Positions 1 through 5,206 of a stretch of 5,206 nucleotides of DNA are shown here, one piece after another. Origin of the DNA: Limnohabitans sp. GTDB lineage: Bacteria; Pseudomonadota; Gammaproteobacteria; Burkholderiales; Burkholderiaceae_C. The notes beneath the pieces are model-generated. The model saw only the letters and a program-made list of their open reading frames with translations. It was not told where the DNA came from and searched no databases. How positions within the stretch are numbered: the stretch's first letter is position 1; each line of letters opens with the position of its first letter. The translations under genes and the position numbers were made by a program. The stretch is from positions 1-5,206 of the forward strand of contig JAHECM010000087.1 of NCBI GenBank assembly GCA_024641725.1, read 5' to 3'.

Positions 1-2
1 CC

Positions 3-1130
3 ATGTCTGATTTAAGTCTTCAACTGCAGCAGGCCGCAAGCCAACTACCAGTTTCCACTTACTTCGATGAGGCGCTGTTCCAGCGCGAATTGAAAACGCT
101 CTTTCAGCAAGGCCCGCGCTATGTGGGCCACCAGCTGGCGGTGCCGAACCCGGGCGACTATTACGCCCTGCCCCACGAGGCACAAGGCCGCGCCTTGGTG
201 CGCAACGCCCAAGGCGGGGTCGAACTCGTCTCCAACGTCTGCCGCCACCGCCAAGCGGTCATGTTGAATGGCCGGGGCAACCTGCACACGCAACAAAAAG
301 GCAGCGCGGGCGGCAATATTGTGTGCCCGCTGCACCGCTGGACTTATTCGCCCAGCGGCGAGCTGCTGGGCGCGCCGCATTTTGCGCACGACCCCTGCCT
401 GAACCTGAACAATTACAAGCTGCAAGAGTGGAACGGCCTGCTGTTTGAAGACAATGGCCGCGACATTGCCGCCGATCTGGCGGGTATGGGCCCGCGCAGC
501 CAGCTCGATTTTTCGGGTTATGCGCTCGACCGGGTGGAGCTGCACGAGTGCAACTACAACTGGAAGACCTTCATCGAGGTCTATCTCGAGGACTACCACG
601 TCGGCCCCTTTCACCCGGGGCTGGGCCAGTTCGTCACCTGCGACGACCTGAGTTGGGAGTTCAAAGAGCATTACTCGGTGCAGACGGTGGGGGTTTCCAG
701 TGGCTTTGGCCAACCGGGCTCAGACACCTACAAAAAATGGCACGAGGTGCTGCTCAATTACCGCAATGGGCAAATGCCCGAGCGCGGCGCGATTTGGCTG
801 ACGTACTACCCGCACATCATGGTCGAGTGGTACCCGCATGTGCTCACGGTGTCGACCCTGCACCCCATCAGCCCCGACAAAACCTTGAACAAGGTGGAGT
901 TTTACTACCCCGAAGAGATCGTGGCGTTTGAGCGCGAGTTCGTCGAAGCCCAACAAGCGGCTTACATGGAAACCTGCATCGAGGACGACGAAATCGCCGA
1001 GCGCATGGACGCAGGACGCAAAGCCCTGCTGGCCCGTGGCGACAACGAAGTTGGCCCCTACCAAAGCCCCATGGAAGACGGCATGCAGCACTTTCACGAG
1101 TGGTACCGTCGCCAGATGAACTCCGTCTGA
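3..1130 (+). CDS. Rieske non-haem iron oxygenase, alpha subunit (aromatic ring-hydroxylating / CntA-like)
   Basis: A 375-residue cytosolic oxygenase component. The family uses electrons passed through a Rieske [2Fe-2S] cluster to activate O2 at a mononuclear iron for hydroxylation or demethylation. The N-terminal Rieske domain shows C80-x-H82 and C108-x2-H111. The C-terminal catalytic domain begins near residue 180 and has N186-W-K188 followed by E196-x2-H199-x4-H204, the two-histidine iron site. An acidic E327-D-D329 stretch followed by ER supplies the likely third carboxylate ligand. The motif spacer between H82 and C108 is 25 residues, longer than the usual 15 to 17, and the bridging position is Glu rather than Asp, as in carnitine oxygenase CntA. 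Length is slightly short for the family. The ATG lies two bases from the window edge, so its ribosome binding site and promoter are not visible. No reductase or beta subunit is nearby. Family is secure; substrate unknown. Confidence 0.93.
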   Translation: MSDLSLQLQQAASQLPVSTYFDEALFQRELKTLFQQGPRYVGHQLAVPNPGDYYALPHEAQGRALVRNAQGGVELVSNVCRHRQAVMLNGRGNLHTQQKGSAGGNIVCPLHRWTYSPSGELLGAPHFAHDPCLNLNNYKLQEWNGLLFEDNGRDIAADLAGMGPRSQLDFSGYALDRVELHECNYNWKTFIEVYLEDYHVGPFHPGLGQFVTCDDLSWEFKEHYSVQTVGVSSGFGQPGSDTYKKWHEVLLNYRNGQMPERGAIWLTYYPHIMVEWYPHVLTVSTLHPISPDKTLNKVEFYYPEEIVAFEREFVEAQQAAYMETCIEDDEIAERMDAGRKALLARGDNEVGPYQSPMEDGMQHFHEWYRRQMNSV

Positions 1131-1143
1131 GCGCAAGACAACA

Positions 1144-2031
1144 ATGCAAGCCTCTTGGATGATCCTGGCGTCGCTGTTTTTTGCGACCATGAGCGTTTGC
1201 ATCAAATTCGCGTCTGCCCACTTTGGCACTTTTGAGCTGGTGTTTTACCGGGGCGTGATCGGCATGGTGTTCATGGGCAGCATGTGCCGCTTGCAAGGGG
1301 TGTCGCTGCGCACCCGCATTCCGATGATGCACGTCTGGCGCTCGGCCATTGGGGTCATGTCGCTGTCCGCTTGGTTCTACGCCATCGCCCACCTGCCCCT
1401 GGCCACCGCCATGACGCTCAACTACATGAGCGGCGTGTGGGTGGCGGCCTTTTTGGTGGGTGGCACCTTGGTGATGGGCGGCTTGCAAGACATTCGCCGC
1501 CAAGGCCCGGTGGTGCTGACGGTGATCGCCGGGTTTACCGGCGTGATCATGATCTTGCGCCCCACCATCGAGCAAAACCAGCTCTTTGCGGGCGTCGTGG
1601 GCCTGTTGTCGGGCATTGGGGCGGCGCTGGCCTACATGCAGGTGGCGGCGCTCGGGCGACTGGGCGAAGACGAATCGCGCACGGTGTTTTATTTCTCGAT
1701 CGGCACCGCCGTCACCGGCCTGGTCGGGGCCAGCGTCGTCGGCTTTGCCCCCTTGGCTTGGCCCACCGCCGCCTGGCTGCTGCCCGTGGGCATTTTGGCG
1801 GCATTGGGCCAGCTGTGCATGACCAAGGCCTACAGCCGAGGGGCCACGCTGGTGGTGGCCAACTTGCAATACTCGGGCATTGTGTTCTCTGCCCTGTATG
1901 GCCTGGCCCTGTTTGGCGACGACATTCCCGTCATCGGATGGGCCGGCATGGCGCTCATCATCGCCAGCGGCATCGCTGCCACCGCTTTGCGCAACCGCAC
2001 CTTGGTCAAACCACCCGCCGAAGAACATTGA
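1144..2031 (+). CDS. DMT-superfamily permease with two EamA domains
   Basis: A 295-residue inner-membrane protein of the drug/metabolite transporter superfamily. By eye there are ten hydrophobic helices, at about 4-24, 30-47, 66-84, 88-112, 122-139, 147-169, 178-201, 206-226, 235-257 and 262-283. They form two EamA repeats (about 4-138 and 150-282), the usual length and plan for the family. The first repeat carries the common E31...R36 pair in helix 2 and a P85-L-A-T-A segment leading into helix 4. The C-terminal tail (about 284-295) is polar and likely cytosolic. It starts 13 nt after the oxygenase stop with no clear Shine-Dalgarno, which suggests translation coupled to the gene before it. 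Family members move amino acids, nucleobases, sugars and other small solutes, mostly outward. The substrate cannot be told from sequence; its position suggests a link to the oxygenase, but that is inference. Confidence 0.92.
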   Translation: MQASWMILASLFFATMSVCIKFASAHFGTFELVFYRGVIGMVFMGSMCRLQGVSLRTRIPMMHVWRSAIGVMSLSAWFYAIAHLPLATAMTLNYMSGVWVAAFLVGGTLVMGGLQDIRRQGPVVLTVIAGFTGVIMILRPTIEQNQLFAGVVGLLSGIGAALAYMQVAALGRLGEDESRTVFYFSIGTAVTGLVGASVVGFAPLAWPTAAWLLPVGILAALGQLCMTKAYSRGATLVVANLQYSGIVFSALYGLALFGDDIPVIGWAGMALIIASGIAATALRNRTLVKPPAEEH

Positions 2032-2045
2032 CACCGGACACTGCC

Positions 2046-2903
2046 ATGCACACCCACCTGATTTCCGCCCTCGAACTGCAAGCACTCCAACACAGCGGCG
2101 CACCCCTGATGGTGTTTGACTGCAGTTTTGACCTGATGAAGCCCGAGTTGGCCGATGCGCACTTTGAGAGCGAGCACATCGCCGGGGCCGTGCACGCCCA
2201 CCTGGACCGACACCTGAGCACCCACGACCGCGCGCTGGCCGTGAACGGTGGACGCCACCCGCTACCGCAACGCGAGCACTTGGCCGCTTGGCTGGGTCAC
2301 ATCGGTTTTGGCAACGGCATGCAGGCGGTGGTGTATGACCGCAACCAAGGCCACTACTGCGGCCGTTTGTGGTGGATGCTCAAATGGCTCGGCCACGATG
2401 CGGTGGCGGTGCTGGACGGCGGGCTGCAAGCTTGGAAAGACGCTGGCGGCGCCCTGGCCGCAGGGCCGGCCGCCGCGGCAAAGCCCACCCCGTTTGCTTT
2501 GAAAGCGCCACTGCGCCAGTTGGTGCTGACCGAGCAGGTGCTGGCGCATTTGGGGCAAGACACGCAAACCCTCATCGATGCCCGCGCGGGTGCCCGTTAC
2601 CGGGGCGAGGTGGAGCCGCTGGACCCGGTGGCTGGGCACATTCCGGGGGCGCTCAACCGCCCGTTCACCGAGAACATGACCGAAGGCGGTCGATTCAAAA
2701 GCCCCGAGACGCTCCAAGCCGAGTGGGCGCAGGTGCTCGCTGGCCGCCCGGTCAGCAGTGTGGTGCACCACTGCGGCAGCGGCGTGACCGCCGTGCCCAA
2801 CCTCTTTGCGATGGAGTTGGCCGGCTTTGGCCCCACCGCGCTCTACGCGGGCAGTTGGAGCGAGTGGAGCCGCACGCCTGGCCTGCCTTGCGCCAAGGGT
2901 TAA
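2046..2903 (+). CDS. sseA: Two-domain sulfurtransferase (rhodanese / 3-mercaptopyruvate sulfurtransferase type)
   Basis: A 285-residue cytosolic protein with tandem rhodanese domains: an inactive N-terminal domain (about 5-135) and a catalytic C-terminal one (about 155-280), joined by an Ala-rich linker near 134-148. The catalytic loop is C243-G-S-G-V-T-A, the form typical of 3-mercaptopyruvate sulfurtransferases such as E. coli SseA; thiosulfate rhodaneses usually have a charged CRKGVT loop. The D178-A-R180 and R184 region matches the substrate-binding arginines of the family, followed by the conserved GHIPGA (197-202). The N-terminal domain keeps the RLWWML and VLDGG core but has Asp98 rather than Cys in its loop. 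The reading frame stays open back to 1284, but that upstream part is a shadow of the permease gene; ATG 2046 begins the homologous protein. It lies 14 nt after the permease stop. The precise donor (mercaptopyruvate or thiosulfate) is inferred from the loop only. Confidence 0.92.
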   Translation: MHTHLISALELQALQHSGAPLMVFDCSFDLMKPELADAHFESEHIAGAVHAHLDRHLSTHDRALAVNGGRHPLPQREHLAAWLGHIGFGNGMQAVVYDRNQGHYCGRLWWMLKWLGHDAVAVLDGGLQAWKDAGGALAAGPAAAAKPTPFALKAPLRQLVLTEQVLAHLGQDTQTLIDARAGARYRGEVEPLDPVAGHIPGALNRPFTENMTEGGRFKSPETLQAEWAQVLAGRPVSSVVHHCGSGVTAVPNLFAMELAGFGPTALYAGSWSEWSRTPGLPCAKG

Positions 2904-2909
2904 CAGGCC
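2880..2909. terminator. Stem-loop at convergent gene ends, possible weak bidirectional terminator
   Basis: Outer arms GGCCTG (2880-2885) and CAGGCC (2904-2909) enclose inner arms CCTTG (2886-2890) and CAAGG (2894-2898) with a CGC loop. The five bases GTTAA (2899-2903), including the sulfurtransferase stop codon, bulge out. The structure sits between two convergent genes whose stops are 9 nt apart. Neither strand shows a T-tract after it, so it is not a classic intrinsic terminator; it may act as a 3' end stabiliser or be chance in GC-rich DNA. Confidence 0.35.
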
Positions 2910-2912
2910 CCG

Positions 2913-3767
2913 TCAGTGGTGTTGCGTGGCCGCAGCACCGATCAACATCACCATGCCCATGCCCAGCGCCAGCCACGCCACCTGGGCCGCGGTTTCTCGG
3001 GCGGACAGGCGCTTTTGCAGCTGGGGAATCAAATCCGCCAGGGCCACGTAAATGAAGCTGCTGCTGGCCACCACCAAGAAATAAGGCAAAAAGTCGTGCA
3101 AGGCATCGACCAGCACGTAACCCACCGTGCCCCCCAAAGCCGTCACAGCACCGGCCAGTGACACCTTGAAAATGGCGGTTTTTCGGTTGTCTGAGTTTTC
3201 ACGCAGCACCACCAAGTCGCCCATGTGGTGCGGCACCTCGTGCGCCAGCACCGCCAGCGCGGCCAACACCCCCAAAGAAAAGTCCGCCATGAATGCGGAG
3301 GCGATCAAGATGCCGTCACCAAAGCAGTGCACGCTGTCACCGGCCAAGATCGCCCATTTGCCAGCCACGGCAGGCGCATGAACGTGAGCATGAGCATGGG
3401 GGTGGGTATGGGGGTGAGCATGCAGGTCTTGGTGACCCTGGCCCGCGTGGCCATGCGCGTGCGCCGCTGAATGGCCGTGACCGCCTTGGTGGTGCTCATG
3501 CCCGTGGTGCCACAGCTCGGCCTTGTCGAGCAAAAAGAAAAACACCAAACCCAACAGCAAGGTCATGAACAAGCCATGTGCCCCCACCTGCCCCTCAAAA
3601 GCTTCGGGCAGCAAATGCAAAAATGCCGTCGCCAGCAAAGCCCCAGCAGCCAAGCTCAGCATGTGCTGGGTGTAGCGGCTGAGCACCCCAAAGCTCAGCC
3701 AGGCGGCCAGCCAAACACTGCCTATGCCTGCGATCAAAGTGCCCAGCAAAATCGTCAATAGCGTCAT
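2913..3767 (-). CDS. ZIP-family divalent metal transporter with His-rich loop
   Basis: A 284-residue inner-membrane transporter of the ZIP family, which takes up zinc and related divalent metals. About eight helices are visible: 3-27, 35-57, 65-82, 136-160, 164-185, 199-222, 225-247 and 261-280. Helix 2 ends in H51-L-L-P-E55; helix 4 has H147-C-F-G-D151-G; helix 5 has H176-E-V-P-H180-H-M-G-D184, the HExPHxxGD signature of the LIV-1-like branch. The loop between helices 3 and 4 (87-130) holds 19 histidines in 44 residues, expected on the cytosolic side as a metal sensor or buffer. ATG 3767 is chosen. A TTG at 3806 would extend it by 13 residues, but that codon lies in the T-tract of the preceding gene's terminator; a GGA seven bases before the ATG gives a modest ribosome site. 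In helix 4, Cys148 replaces the usual Asn. Zinc is the likeliest substrate; iron or manganese cannot be excluded. Confidence 0.9.
   Translation of the reverse strand: MTLLTILLGTLIAGIGSVWLAAWLSFGVLSRYTQHMLSLAAGALLATAFLHLLPEAFEGQVGAHGLFMTLLLGLVFFFLLDKAELWHHGHEHHQGGHGHSAAHAHGHAGQGHQDLHAHPHTHPHAHAHVHAPAVAGKWAILAGDSVHCFGDGILIASAFMADFSLGVLAALAVLAHEVPHHMGDLVVLRENSDNRKTAIFKVSLAGAVTALGGTVGYVLVDALHDFLPYFLVVASSSFIYVALADLIPQLQKRLSARETAAQVAWLALGMGMVMLIGAAATQHH
3378..3509 (-). repeat. Low-complexity His-codon repeat inside the ZIP gene
   Basis: This stretch encodes the His-rich loop (residues 87-130 of the ZIP protein). At 3378-3422 it becomes a degenerate 6-bp repeat (units such as GTGAGC, ATGAGC, ATGGGG on the + strand) encoding His-Ala, His-Pro and His-Thr dipeptides. 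Such short-period DNA can change length by slippage in steps of two residues without breaking the frame. Confidence 0.6.
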
Positions 3768-3799
3768 CAAATCGTCCAAAAGCAAGTCAATCCGGCCCC

Positions 3800-3825
3800 A
3801 AAACAAACCGCCCCGAAGGGCGGTT
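3800..3825 (-). terminator. Rho-independent terminator of the dienelactone-hydrolase gene
   Basis: Read on the minus strand, the hairpin is AACCGCCC-TTCG-GGGCGGTT (3825 down to 3806). It is an 8-bp GC-rich stem with a very stable UUCG tetraloop, followed by a run of mostly T (TGTTTT, ending near 3800). The last T pairs of the stem merge into the T-tract. It begins about 10 nt after the hydrolase stop. The opposite strand lacks a T-tract after the hairpin, so it acts on minus-strand transcripts. Confidence 0.88.
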
Positions 3826-3835
3826 CACAAGCACA

Positions 3836-4732
3836 TCAGGCCACACCTTGGCGTTTGAGCCAGGCCAGCAAGCGTTGCCAGCCATCTTCTGCCGCCGCTT
3901 GGCGGTAGCTGGGGCGGTAGTCGGCATGAAAGGCGTGCGGGGCCTCAGGATAAACCACAAATTCACTGGCTTTGGCCGCTGCCGGTCCTTGCGCCAATTC
4001 GGCTTTCATCTTATCAACTGTGTCAAGCGGGATACCGGTGTCGGACCCGCCGTACAAGCCCAGCACCGGCGCCTTGAGGCTGCCCACCAACGCCAGCGGG
4101 TGCTGCGGTGTTTGGGGGGTGCTGCCGCCCACCAAGCGACCATACCAAGCCACGCCAGCCTTGACCTTGGGCTGGTGCGCCGCATACAACCAGGTGATGC
4201 GTCCGCCCCAGCAAAAACCGGTGATGGCGAGTTTGTCGGTGTTGCCGCCATTGGCCGCGGCCCAGGCCACGCAAGCGTCCAGATCGGCCATCACCTGGGC
4301 ATCGGGTACTTTGGCGATCACCTCAGACTGCAGCTTGGCCAGCTCGCCGTAAGCCGAAGGGTCGCCTTGGCGCACAAACAACTCGGGCGCGATCGCCAAA
4401 TAGCCTTGCTGGGCCAGTCGGCGCGTGACATCGGCGATGTACTCGTGCACCCCAAAAATTTCGGAAATCACGAACACCACGGGCAAGCCGGTTTTGCCGG
4501 CGGGCGCGCTGCGAAAAGCGGGCATCTTGAAGCCATTCACATCGATGGTCACTTCGCCCGAAACCAATCCCGTGGCAGGGGTTTTGATGGCGGTTTGCGC
4601 CATGATCGGCAGCGCTGCGGCGGCGTAGCCCACGCCCAAAGCGGCTTTCAGGGCCGTGCGGCGGCTCGAGCCGGGGGCATCGGCGCGTCCACCCAACAGG
4701 GCTTGCGTGTCTTCAATCAGGTTGTGGTTCAA
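3836..4732 (-). CDS. Tat-exported dienelactone hydrolase family protein
   Basis: A 298-residue alpha/beta-hydrolase of the dienelactone hydrolase family, which opens lactones or cleaves esters through a Cys-Asp-His triad. The N-terminus has a twin-arginine signal: S-R24-R25-T-A-L-K, then a hydrophobic stretch to about residue 45 (LPIMA), so the mature enzyme should be periplasmic. Visible catalytic parts are E91 in SEIFGV, nucleophile C174 in GFCWGG, D231 in GSDTGIP and H266 in APHAF, in the family's order and spacing. The start is TTG 4732: GAGGAG (4739-4744) lies six bases before it. A GTG at 4795 in the same frame would add 21 unlikely residues and place the twin arginines too far inside. 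A strong terminator follows, so it may be a single-gene transcript. It is divergent from the GST-like gene, separated by 88 nt. The natural substrate is unknown; a role in chloroaromatic breakdown should not be assumed. Confidence 0.9.
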   Translation of the reverse strand: MNHNLIEDTQALLGGRADAPGSSRRTALKAALGVGYAAAALPIMAQTAIKTPATGLVSGEVTIDVNGFKMPAFRSAPAGKTGLPVVFVISEIFGVHEYIADVTRRLAQQGYLAIAPELFVRQGDPSAYGELAKLQSEVIAKVPDAQVMADLDACVAWAAANGGNTDKLAITGFCWGGRITWLYAAHQPKVKAGVAWYGRLVGGSTPQTPQHPLALVGSLKAPVLGLYGGSDTGIPLDTVDKMKAELAQGPAAAKASEFVVYPEAPHAFHADYRPSYRQAAAEDGWQRLLAWLKRQGVA

Positions 4733-4738
4733 GGGACT

Positions 4739-4744
4739 CTCCTC
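4739..4744 (-). promoter_or_regulatory. Strong Shine-Dalgarno for the TTG-started hydrolase gene
   Basis: GAGGAG on the minus strand, six bases before TTG 4732. It is the best ribosome binding site in the window and decides the start in favour of TTG over the upstream GTG at 4795, which lacks a comparable site. Confidence 0.8.
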
Positions 4745-4769
4745 GGTCGCGTCATAAAGGGGGGTGATC

Positions 4770-4786
4770 TTGGCACAGGCGCTGCA
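4770..4786 (+). promoter_or_regulatory. Candidate sigma-54 (-24/-12) promoter for the GST-like gene
   Basis: TTGGCAC (4770-4776) is a perfect -24 element, and CTGCA (4782-4786) is a one-mismatch -12 element (TTGCA expected). The invariant GG (4772-4773) and GC (4784-4785) are exactly 10 nt apart, as sigma-54 needs. A start near 4797 would leave a leader of about 24 nt before ATG 4821. No activator site can be seen and GC-rich DNA makes chance matches common, so this is only a candidate. Confidence 0.25.
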
Positions 4787-4820
4787 GGCTTGCACAAGAG
4801 AGGCAATTTACACTGCGGGC

Positions 4821-5206
4821 ATGGTCGATTTCGCCCCGCCTGTCCTGTACTCGTTTCGCCGCTGCCCCTACGCCATGCGGGCGCGCCTGGCCATGCACAT
4901 CAGCGGCATTGCGCATGAGCACCGCGAAATCGTCCTGAAAAACAAGCCCGCCCACATGCTGGCCTTGTCGCCCAAAGGCACGGTGCCGGTGTTGTGGCTG
5001 CGGGGCGCGTCAGGCCAAAACGTGCTGGAGCAGAGCTTGGACATCATGCTGTGGGCGCTGCGCCAACACGACCCCTTGGGCTGGTTGCCGCGCACAGATG
5101 CGGCCATGAGCGATGCGCTGGCCTTGATCGCCCACAACGATGGCCCCTTCAAACAGCAACTGGACCGCTACAAATACCCCAACCGCTCGGGCCTGGCCAG
5201 CGGTGA
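4821..5206 (+). CDS. Glutathione S-transferase family protein (omega-like N-terminal domain), 3' end cut by the window
   Basis: The frame is open from ATG 4821 to the window end, giving 128 codons and two further bases. The thioredoxin-fold N-terminal domain (about 7-82) starts with a beta strand V8-L-Y-S-F and then C15-P-Y-A-M-R-A-R, the single-cysteine CPYA form seen in omega-like bacterial GSTs. Next come S50-P-K-G-T-V-P56-V-L with the conserved cis-proline, and L69-E-Q-S72-L-D-I-M, where Gln-Ser stands at the glutathione gamma-glutamyl binding turn (commonly Glu-Ser). From about residue 94 the helical C-terminal domain begins and is truncated. Full family members are usually a little over 200 residues, so perhaps half is missing. 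A cysteine at the active site suggests thiol-transfer or deglutathionylation rather than classical conjugation; that is inference. The protein is likely cytosolic. The site before the ATG (CTGCGGGC) is a weak ribosome binding site. Confidence 0.87.
   Translation, partial: MVDFAPPVLYSFRRCPYAMRARLAMHISGIAHEHREIVLKNKPAHMLALSPKGTVPVLWLRGASGQNVLEQSLDIMLWALRQHDPLGWLPRTDAAMSDALALIAHNDGPFKQQLDRYKYPNRSGLASG

Noticed and set aside
45..713. A 222-residue minus-strand open frame opposite the oxygenase.
   Set aside because: It is opposite the Rieske motif and the catalytic histidines, with a composition rich in Val, Ala and Gln and no family resemblance.
1284..2045. A long open frame fused upstream of the sulfurtransferase, suggesting a 539-residue fusion protein.
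   Set aside because: The upstream part is rich in Arg, His and Gly, has no domain, and runs in another frame through the permease gene, which has clear coding sense. The sulfurtransferase homology starts at ATG 2046.
868..2103. A 411-residue minus-strand open frame.
   Set aside because: It lies opposite the oxygenase end and the whole permease gene, and its product is a low-complexity Gly/His/Arg/Gln mix. This is typical antisense shadow in GC-rich DNA.
3768..3806. TTG 3806 as the ZIP gene start, giving 13 more residues.
   Set aside because: The codon sits at the base of the preceding gene's terminator, has no ribosome site, and the extension is not membrane-like. ATG 3767 fits better.
4790..4814. 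A sigma-70 promoter from TTGCAC (4790-4795) and TACACT (4809-4814) before the GST-like gene.
   Set aside because: The spacer is only 13 nt, too short for a normal sigma-70 promoter.
3848..4918. A 356-residue plus-strand open frame opposite the hydrolase gene.
   Set aside because: It shows no recognisable domain, and the opposite strand carries a full catalytic triad and a Tat signal. It also overruns the GST-like start in another frame.
4994..5206. A 70-residue plus-strand open frame at the right edge.
   Set aside because: It is out of frame with the GST-like gene, which spans the same bases with clear GST motifs.

Overview
The window reads as an ordinary, gene-dense stretch of a GC-rich bacterial chromosome. 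It carries six protein-coding genes packed tightly. Base composition, heavy use of G/C at third codon positions, and the protein families suggest a betaproteobacterium, perhaps of the Comamonadaceae (Burkholderiales). That placement is an inference from style, not from a marker gene. I see no rRNA, tRNA, CRISPR array, insertion sequence, phage gene or toxin-antitoxin pair.

Layout. Positions 3-2903 (+ strand) hold three closely spaced genes that look like one operon: a Rieske non-haem iron oxygenase alpha subunit (3-1130), a ten-helix DMT/EamA-family permease (1144-2031), and a two-domain sulfurtransferase of the SseA type (2046-2903). The gaps are 13 and 14 nt. They converge on a ZIP-family metal transporter on the minus strand (2913-3767), with only 9 nt between the two stop codons and a stem-loop covering the junction. 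Upstream of the ZIP gene on the same strand lies a Tat-exported dienelactone-hydrolase-family protein (3836-4732, TTG start with a strong Shine-Dalgarno). A clear intrinsic terminator with a UUCG loop separates these two. A glutathione S-transferase-like gene (from 4821, + strand) starts divergently and runs off the right edge.

How they may work together. The first three genes could form an oxidation or uptake unit: a permease moving a small organic solute, an oxygenase acting on it, and a sulfurtransferase linked to sulfur handling. No reductase or beta subunit for the oxygenase lies inside the window and the substrate cannot be read from sequence. The ZIP transporter, hydrolase and GST look like independent housekeeping or accessory genes.

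The points most worth a second look are: a longer than usual spacer in the Rieske cluster motif together with a glutamate in place of the bridging aspartate; the start-codon evidence for the hydrolase and ZIP genes; a His-rich cytosolic loop and a Cys in the metal-site motif of the ZIP protein; and a possible sigma-54-type promoter in front of the GST gene. I did not find convincing evidence of an undescribed system.
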